From the NCBI RefSeq assembly GCF_000949455.1, contig NZ_JXXK01000004.1:107804-171803 (forward strand): a DNA stretch of 64,000 nucleotides. The letters run 5' to 3'. Below the pieces are notes generated by a model that searched no databases, had not been told where the DNA came from, and was given only the letters and a program-made list of their open reading frames with translations. This DNA comes from Ruthenibacterium lactatiformans (GTDB lineage: Bacteria > Bacillota > Clostridia > Oscillospirales > Ruminococcaceae). Shown here one piece after another: positions 59,480 to 64,000 of the stretch. Position 1 is the stretch's first letter, and every line of letters starts with the position of its first letter. Both the position numbers and the translations under genes were made by a program.

Positions 59480-61360
59480 TCAAAAGCATTTGGATGCGCT
59501 TGCGATCTCGCGCCAGAAATACACGCCGTGCAGGCGGCTGGTGCCGGGTGTGCGCAGCAGGAGCAGCCGCCCCTCTTCCAGCTCCTCCAGGCGCTGCACG
59601 CTGCCTGCGCACCAGTCTTCCGTTCGAGCGGCGGCCGCTTCCAGGCGGGCCTGTACGCCGGCCAGCCGCAGCTCCAGCACTTCAAACCCCTGCGGACGGC
59701 ATTCCGCCATCCACAGCTGCCGCCAGCATGTGCGTAGCGCTCCGCAGTCCTCTGCGGCCTGCCGCGCCTGTCCGGCCAGCGCTGCCAGCCGGGCGCGGTC
59801 CTGCTTTTGGTAAGCGCGGTACAGCCCAAGGCCCAATTCCGCCTTGTTTTTCAGCACGCGGGCCAGCAGCTCATAAAAACGGTACAGCAGCGTCCACTGG
59901 CCGCCCTCCTGCGCATATGCGGCAAACTCCGTCTCCAGCGAGGCGTAGTGCTGCGCAAAGCCCAGCCCTTCGATATCCAAATCGTACAGGCCCAAAAGCG
60001 GGTCTTGATACAGCAGAAATTTTGCGGCATTGGGCAGATCGCTTTCAGCGTCCAGAAGCGGCGTTTTGTTGAACGCGCTGATGCGCGCCAGCGCCCGCCC
60101 GTCCGCGCCCGTGCAGGCGGCGAGCCTGCGGCAGATGTGCCCGCGGTCCATCCCGCCGGTATAGCAGAACTCCGCCCAGGCCTGCAGGCCCAGCAGCATC
60201 GCCTGAGGGCTCGTCTCTCCGCCGTCGTCGCCCCATGTGGTGATCATCACATCCGTCACGCCGTTTCCGAGGCAGGCACGCAGCGCGGGCTCCGCTTTTT
60301 TGAAAAACACGTCATAGTCAACGGCCGGGCCCAGCCACGTCCACATACCGCCCGCAAACCGCAGCGGCGCGGCAAATTTCTGGTGCAGGCGGATGTATCT
60401 GTCGTAGAACGCCTCGTCGTCGTGGTAATAATCCCAATATACCAGCGTCATGTCCGCGGGCGCGGCGTCTATTACCGTCTGGGGGATCTCGATGTCGTCC
60501 TCGTAGTAATCATCGTTGGGGCTGGCGCAGCGGAAATACATGTCGCTCCACATCATTGGCTCAAAGCCGTGCTTTCGGGCCAGCGCGCCCACGCGCTCCA
60601 CATGGCGCAGCATAATGTCAAAGCTCTCGTGATAGCCGTTCTTTTTCAAGTACCCGCCCAAGCCCAGATTCATGGCTTCGTCCATGCCCAGGTGTATTTT
60701 TTTCGTGCGGTAGCATGCACGGCACCGGCGCAGCATGGCCTCGATCAGCCGGTAGGTTTCCTCGTCCCCGGCCAGCAGCACATCCGGTGTATCCCGCAGA
60801 GGCGCGCTGCTTTCCCAATGCAGAAAACGTTCCAGATGCCCCAGTGTCTGGATGCAGGGGATCAGTTCGATGCCCAGCGCCGCCGCCCAACCGTCCAGCG
60901 CACGCAGATCCTCGGCGCCGTACCTTCCCCGCTGGTAGCCGAAAAACGGATATTCCGGCAGCGCATAGGTATCCTCCGTATATAAGTAAGCCTCGTTGTA
61001 GCCCATCAGCGCCATGCGGCACAGCATCCGCTTGAGCGCATCCACCGTCATCACTGCATTACGGGAAAGGTCAAAACTGGCGCCCAGGCCGCGGAACACC
61101 GGCGCCTCGGTCTGTTCAAAGGGAGCCGCGCCGCCTGCCAGGCGCTCCCGCAGCAGGCCCAGCCCGCGAAAAAACTGCGCTTCGCCCGCACCAGAGAGCT
61201 GCGCCCTGCTGCCGTCCCAGGAAATGCCCGGCACACCGGCTTCACTCCAGCGCACAGGTACGCCGTCCCCGGCCAGCTTAAAGCCGCCCAGCACCTCCAG
61301 CTCCCGCACACCCGTCTCAAACCGCCGCGCGCTTTCTTCCAGATAGATCCGCACTGCCAT
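59480..61360 (-). CDS. GH20-like beta-N-acetylhexosaminidase
   Basis: The 626-residue protein has a short N-terminal beta domain and a (beta/alpha)8 barrel. MALMGYNEAYLYTEDTYALP starts it, IPCIQTLGHLERFL follows, and the catalytic pair Asp227-Glu228 lies in KIHLGMDEAMNLG, the signature of GH20-type enzymes. A helical C-terminal region of about 180 residues follows. No signal peptide, so it acts on imported sugar. GH20 enzymes release terminal GlcNAc or GalNAc; the close GH20-like group here may also have other specificity. GGAGGGA precedes the ATG. Confidence 0.8.
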   Translation of the reverse strand: MAVRIYLEESARRFETGVRELEVLGGFKLAGDGVPVRWSEAGVPGISWDGSRAQLSGAGEAQFFRGLGLLRERLAGGAAPFEQTEAPVFRGLGASFDLSRNAVMTVDALKRMLCRMALMGYNEAYLYTEDTYALPEYPFFGYQRGRYGAEDLRALDGWAAALGIELIPCIQTLGHLERFLHWESSAPLRDTPDVLLAGDEETYRLIEAMLRRCRACYRTKKIHLGMDEAMNLGLGGYLKKNGYHESFDIMLRHVERVGALARKHGFEPMMWSDMYFRCASPNDDYYEDDIEIPQTVIDAAPADMTLVYWDYYHDDEAFYDRYIRLHQKFAAPLRFAGGMWTWLGPAVDYDVFFKKAEPALRACLGNGVTDVMITTWGDDGGETSPQAMLLGLQAWAEFCYTGGMDRGHICRRLAACTGADGRALARISAFNKTPLLDAESDLPNAAKFLLYQDPLLGLYDLDIEGLGFAQHYASLETEFAAYAQEGGQWTLLYRFYELLARVLKNKAELGLGLYRAYQKQDRARLAALAGQARQAAEDCGALRTCWRQLWMAECRPQGFEVLELRLAGVQARLEAAAARTEDWCAGSVQRLEELEEGRLLLLRTPGTSRLHGVYFWREIASASKCF

Positions 61361-61415
61361 GGTCCCTCCTGTCCTGTATTGTTATTTTTTATCATACCGC
61401 AAACCGCAAAAAAAA

Positions 61416-61448
61416 TCAGACGCATTTTTTGTCTTTTCAGACGCATTT
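61416..61448. promoter_or_regulatory. Direct repeat upstream of the hexosaminidase gene
   Basis: TCAGACGCATTT occurs at 61416-61427 and 61437-61448, exactly 21 bp apart (two helical turns). It lies upstream of a minus-strand TATGAT (61391-61396). This is the arrangement of AraC-family activator sites. Confidence 0.65.
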
Positions 61449-61598
61449 CTCGGTTAAAAATCTCCTGTTTTGCTTTTTTGCGCCGTTTTTCGGCAAAAGT
61501 ACCGCATCAAAAAGCACAATACCGTTTCTCAATTCACGTCCGGCTGCGGCCGCCGTTTTATCTTTTTCGTTCTTTTTTTGCATCTTTGGTCCGTTTGT

Positions 61599-61627
61599 TT
61601 GACTGCGGGCATCCTGCTTTCTATAAT
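61599..61627 (+). promoter_or_regulatory. Sigma-A promoter of the second Gfo/Idh/MocA gene
   Basis: TTGACT (61599-61604), 17 bp, TATAAT (61622-61627). Near-consensus, so this gene may be expressed without an activator. The 61361-61683 interval holds only regulatory sequence. Confidence 0.8.
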
Positions 61628-61683
61628 AAGTGCAATGCCGTCCGGGCATGCGCGTCAAAAAACACCGGAAAGAAGGAATCACC

Positions 61684-62835
61684 ATGAAAAAAATCGGCTT
61701 TATCGGCTACGGCCTGCGCAGCGAGACCATGATGAAAGCATTTACCGGCGCGGGCCTTCCTCTCGCGCCGGCCGCTGTCGCGGACCCGCGCCTGGAAACG
61801 CTGCAGCCGCAGCTGGCCCGTGACGGCCGCTTTGCAGACACCCGCTATTACGCGGACGCGGAGGAGATGCTGGACCGTGAGGCGCTGGATGCCGTGTTCA
61901 TCGGCACCCGGTGCGGCCTGCACGCCCGGTACGCCGCCCTTGTGATGGAACGCGGCCTGCCCCTGTTCCTGGAAAAGCCCGTATGCATCGATGAAGCGCA
62001 GTACGCCCGGCTGCTGGCCGCGCCGCCCGCGCAGCGAGGCCGCGTTATGGTCTCTTTCCCGCTGCACGTCACCTGCATCGTACAGGAGATGAAGCGCCTT
62101 GTGGACAGCGGCGCGCTGGGTGACGTCGTTTCCGTGCAGGCCGTCAACAATGTGCCTTACGGCGGCGTTTACTATCACAGCTGGTACCGGGACGCCGCCC
62201 TCACCGGCGGGCTGTTTCTGCAAAAAAGCACCCACGACATCGACTATATTACTCACATCCTGGGCAAGCGTCCCGTCTCGGTGGCCGCCCTCACCTCCAA
62301 AATGTATTTCAAAGGCAACAAGCCTGCGGGGCTGCATTGCCCGGACTGCCCTGAATACCGCACCTGCCCGGAAAGCAGCTTTGTTGTGGAACACCGCCGC
62401 AAGGAAGAGCCCTCTGGCGAGCTGTGCTGCTTTGCCAGGGACACCGGAAACGAAGATGTGGGCGCGGCGCTGTTCACCTGCGAAGACGGCACGCTCATTT
62501 CATACCATCAGACATTTCTTGTAAAAAACGACGCCGGGCGGCGCGGCGCGCGCTTTATCGGCACAAGAGCCAGCGCGGAGTTTGATTTTTACACAGCACA
62601 GCTCCGTGTGGACTATTACGACGAACGCCATACCGCCGTCCATCAATTTCATTATCCGGAAGGACTGGTGCACTTCGGCGGCGACGAGGCGCTGGCCCGC
62701 GGCTTTGCGGAAATGCTGGAAGGCGCGCCCAGCCCGCTTGGGCTGGAGCACGGGCTCGCCAGCGCAGCCGCATGTCTTGCAGCGCGGCGCGCGGCGCAGA
62801 CCCACCGGGAGGAAACCATCGAATACGGCTTCTGA
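61684..62835 (+). CDS. Gfo/Idh/MocA-family oxidoreductase 2
   Basis: The 383-residue protein starts MKKIGFIGYGLRSETMMKAF (NAD(P) site), and has LEKPVCIDEAQ with the family Lys, STHDIDYITHILG and a Cys-rich insert HCPDCPEYRTCPES. It is divergent from the hexosaminidase operon and related to the 58141 protein, including a Cys cluster in the same region. Role: NAD(P)-dependent oxidation, reduction or redox-assisted cleavage of a sugar. AGAAGGAA precedes the ATG. Substrate unknown. Confidence 0.88.
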   Translation: MKKIGFIGYGLRSETMMKAFTGAGLPLAPAAVADPRLETLQPQLARDGRFADTRYYADAEEMLDREALDAVFIGTRCGLHARYAALVMERGLPLFLEKPVCIDEAQYARLLAAPPAQRGRVMVSFPLHVTCIVQEMKRLVDSGALGDVVSVQAVNNVPYGGVYYHSWYRDAALTGGLFLQKSTHDIDYITHILGKRPVSVAALTSKMYFKGNKPAGLHCPDCPEYRTCPESSFVVEHRRKEEPSGELCCFARDTGNEDVGAALFTCEDGTLISYHQTFLVKNDAGRRGARFIGTRASAEFDFYTAQLRVDYYDERHTAVHQFHYPEGLVHFGGDEALARGFAEMLEGAPSPLGLEHGLASAAACLAARRAAQTHREETIEYGF

Positions 62836-62970
62836 GCGGCGCTTTTCCGCAGCGGAAGCAGGAGCAGAGCAGGCGCTCGGCTCCCGCTCCATACAAAATA
62901 GGGTACGGGGATGCTGCATTCAGCCCCCAGCGTCCCGTCTGCTCCGCCGGGCGGCATACACACCCCAAAC

Positions 62971-63010
62971 AGGCAAGCGCCCTATGCTTTTCAGCATAGG
63001 GCGCTTGCCT
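62971..63010. terminator. Terminator between the MocA 2 and QueD-like genes
   Basis: Perfect 17-bp stem (62971-62987 with 62994-63010), loop TTTTCA. The genes converge; T-runs are short. The 62836-62970 stretch holds nothing else recognised. Confidence 0.7.
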
Positions 63011-63037
63011 CACTTCAGCCGCGGGCGGCCGGAAGAT

Positions 63038-63604
63038 TTATTGCTTTTTGTATCCGCACTTCGGGCAGACGCCGTTTTCATTCAGCGCAATGCCGCACAG
63101 CGGGCAGCGGTCAATTTCATTTTTCGTGTCAAATTCCGCGCTGGCAGCGTTTACGCCGCTGGTAAAAGTGAGCTTCGCAATGTTCAGCTTATCCTTCAGC
63201 AGGTCATAAACGATCTTGATCATGCCCTCAACGGTCATGGTCTCCTTAGTGACGACCAAACGGCAGTCCGGATATGCGGTGGCAAGCTCTGTCTTAAACG
63301 CCTCGCCCTTCATAACGTTGTTGGGATGTCCGTTTTTGATGCCCTGTTTCTCGTATACGTCAAGGATCGCAGGCAGCAGGGGGTCATCCTCCCGCAGGAT
63401 CAGCGCGTGGTCAAAGTTTTTCAGAACGTCCCATGCGGTTTTCTGAATTTCATTGCAGGGGAACACCATGTTCACGCCGGCATTCACGCTGTCCTCCACT
63501 TCAATGGTCAGAACACCCGTATGGCCGTGCAGGTACTGGGCTTCGCCCTTGAACCCATAAAAGCGGTGTGCATATTGCAGGTCTAATGTTGTAATGCTTC
63601 TCAT
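63038..63604 (-). CDS. QueD/PTPS-like protein with C-terminal zinc ribbon
   Basis: The 188-residue protein has the zinc His set of 6-pyruvoyl/6-carboxy-tetrahydropterin synthases: YAHRF (His13) and HGH (His26, His28), and FDHALILREDDP in the right place. The catalytic Cys of the CxxxHGH motif is replaced by Ala22; Glu21 is next to it. A C-terminal zinc ribbon CPLCG...CPKCG (about 168-184) is added. QueD makes 6-carboxytetrahydropterin for queuosine; PTPS-III versions with Glu act in folate synthesis. Function is therefore open. AAGGAGAG precedes the ATG. No other queuosine or folate gene adjoins. Confidence 0.8.
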   Translation of the reverse strand: MRSITTLDLQYAHRFYGFKGEAQYLHGHTGVLTIEVEDSVNAGVNMVFPCNEIQKTAWDVLKNFDHALILREDDPLLPAILDVYEKQGIKNGHPNNVMKGEAFKTELATAYPDCRLVVTKETMTVEGMIKIVYDLLKDKLNIAKLTFTSGVNAASAEFDTKNEIDRCPLCGIALNENGVCPKCGYKKQ

Positions 63605-63760
63605 AACTTACTCTCCTTCTTCTTTTTATATTATTTACGGGGGTCTCCGCGCCCGTATGCGCATCTTTTCGCGTGATACCATGTCCTTGCTTCCGCCGCG
63701 TCCCAGACGCCTGTATGTATAGGCTCCGGCTGTTCTTTGGGCAGGATGTCTTTTGAGTTT
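63605..63760 (-). other. Leader of the QueD-like gene with possible RNA structure
   Basis: About 155 nt lie between the predicted transcription start and the start codon. The RNA can form GCGTC-TGG-GACGC and TACGGG...CCCGTA stems. No known preQ1 or folate riboswitch consensus was recognised. Confidence 0.35.
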
Positions 63761-63766
63761 AATTTA

Positions 63767-63795
63767 ATTATATATTAAATAATATTCATTGTCAA
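63767..63795 (-). promoter_or_regulatory. Consensus sigma-A promoter of the QueD-like gene
   Basis: Minus-strand TTGACA (63790-63795), 17 bp, TATAAT (63767-63772), in a very AT-rich stretch. Both boxes are perfect. Confidence 0.88.
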
Positions 63796-64000
63796 TAGAC
63801 AGTTAAAACAATTAGCTCTTTCCCTGAAAGCAGTTTTTATTCCGTCTCCGGCCGACAGAAAAGCTCAAATTGGAACATTCAAAAAATCAGGGCAAAAAAG
63901 TTCCAAAAGCAACATTTTAGTACAAGAGAAAAGCAGAGCGAAAGGATATATTGTAAGTAAGGCCGAAAGGCATTTTCAACCGAGAATAATCAAAAAGGGA
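63796..64000 (+). other. AT-rich non-coding stretch at the right edge
   Basis: No gene is seen. TTGGAAC (63870-63876) and GTTCCAA (63900-63906) form a 7-bp inverted repeat with a 23-nt centre. The window ends in AAAAAGGGA, which resembles a ribosome binding site, so a plus-strand gene may begin just outside. Confidence 0.3.

Noticed and set aside
1..64000. CRISPR array, tRNA/rRNA genes, insertion sequence or prophage
   Set aside because: No regular repeat-spacer pattern, cloverleaf, transposase or phage gene was recognised on reading both strands.
63796..64000. Riboswitch or gene at the right edge
   Set aside because: Only a short inverted repeat and a possible ribosome site are visible; too little sequence to name a feature.

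Overview
The window is about 64 kb of GC-rich DNA with dense, short-spaced operons. Good Shine-Dalgarno sites (AGGAGG-type), sigma-A promoters, many sugar-type ABC importers without their own ATPase, YesN/YesM-type two-component genes and a CotF-like spore-coat protein point to a high-GC, spore-forming Clostridia member, probably of the Oscillospiraceae/Ruminococcaceae type living in a gut. No rRNA, tRNA, CRISPR array, insertion sequence or phage gene was seen. This is a chromosomal segment dominated by carbohydrate uptake and regulation.

Layout. 1-8.5 kb is housekeeping and ion transport: a CorA magnesium channel cut by the left edge, a feoA-feoB-small Cys-rich protein iron operon behind a DtxR-type palindrome, a stand-alone GltD-like flavoprotein, an AAC(6')-like acetyltransferase, tmcAL and ackA. 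8.5-10.5 kb is a membrane-anchored EAL phosphodiesterase with a degenerate GGDEF domain. 10.5-19.6 kb is an unusual divergent locus: an OmpR-type response regulator and kinase face a five-gene operon made of a very large two-part solute-binding lipoprotein, two importer permeases, an HlyD-like adaptor and an FtsX/MacB-like membrane protein. The two divergent promoters carry the same tandem repeat at the same distance from their -10 boxes. 19.7-28.4 kb is a beta-glucoside/cellobiose system: GH1, GH94 phosphorylase, a LacI regulator with two identical 18-bp sites, and an ABC importer. 28.6-34.4 kb holds a CotF-like protein and a TetR regulator facing an MMPL transporter plus a heptad-repeat secreted protein, with four TetR palindromes between them.

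34.5-43.9 kb holds a small basic protein, xpt, a sugar-alcohol operon (fructokinase, VOC protein, two zinc dehydrogenases) facing a ROK regulator, then a YesN/YesM two-component pair. 44-53.5 kb holds an importer (two permeases and a lipoprotein), a sulfatase and three related FAD oxidoreductases. 53.6-62.8 kb is a second glycan locus: importer plus AraC regulator, two Gfo/Idh/MocA oxidoreductases and a GH20-like hexosaminidase. 63-63.6 kb is a QueD/PTPS-like protein that lacks the usual catalytic Cys and ends in a zinc ribbon.

Together the genes describe a saccharolytic anaerobe that imports oligosaccharides and glycosides, splits them inside the cell by phosphorolysis, hydrolysis, sulfate removal or redox chemistry, and makes acetate. 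All four sugar importers lack a nucleotide-binding subunit here, so a shared MsmX-like ATPase encoded elsewhere is inferred. Functions come from recognised motifs read by eye; no database search was possible.
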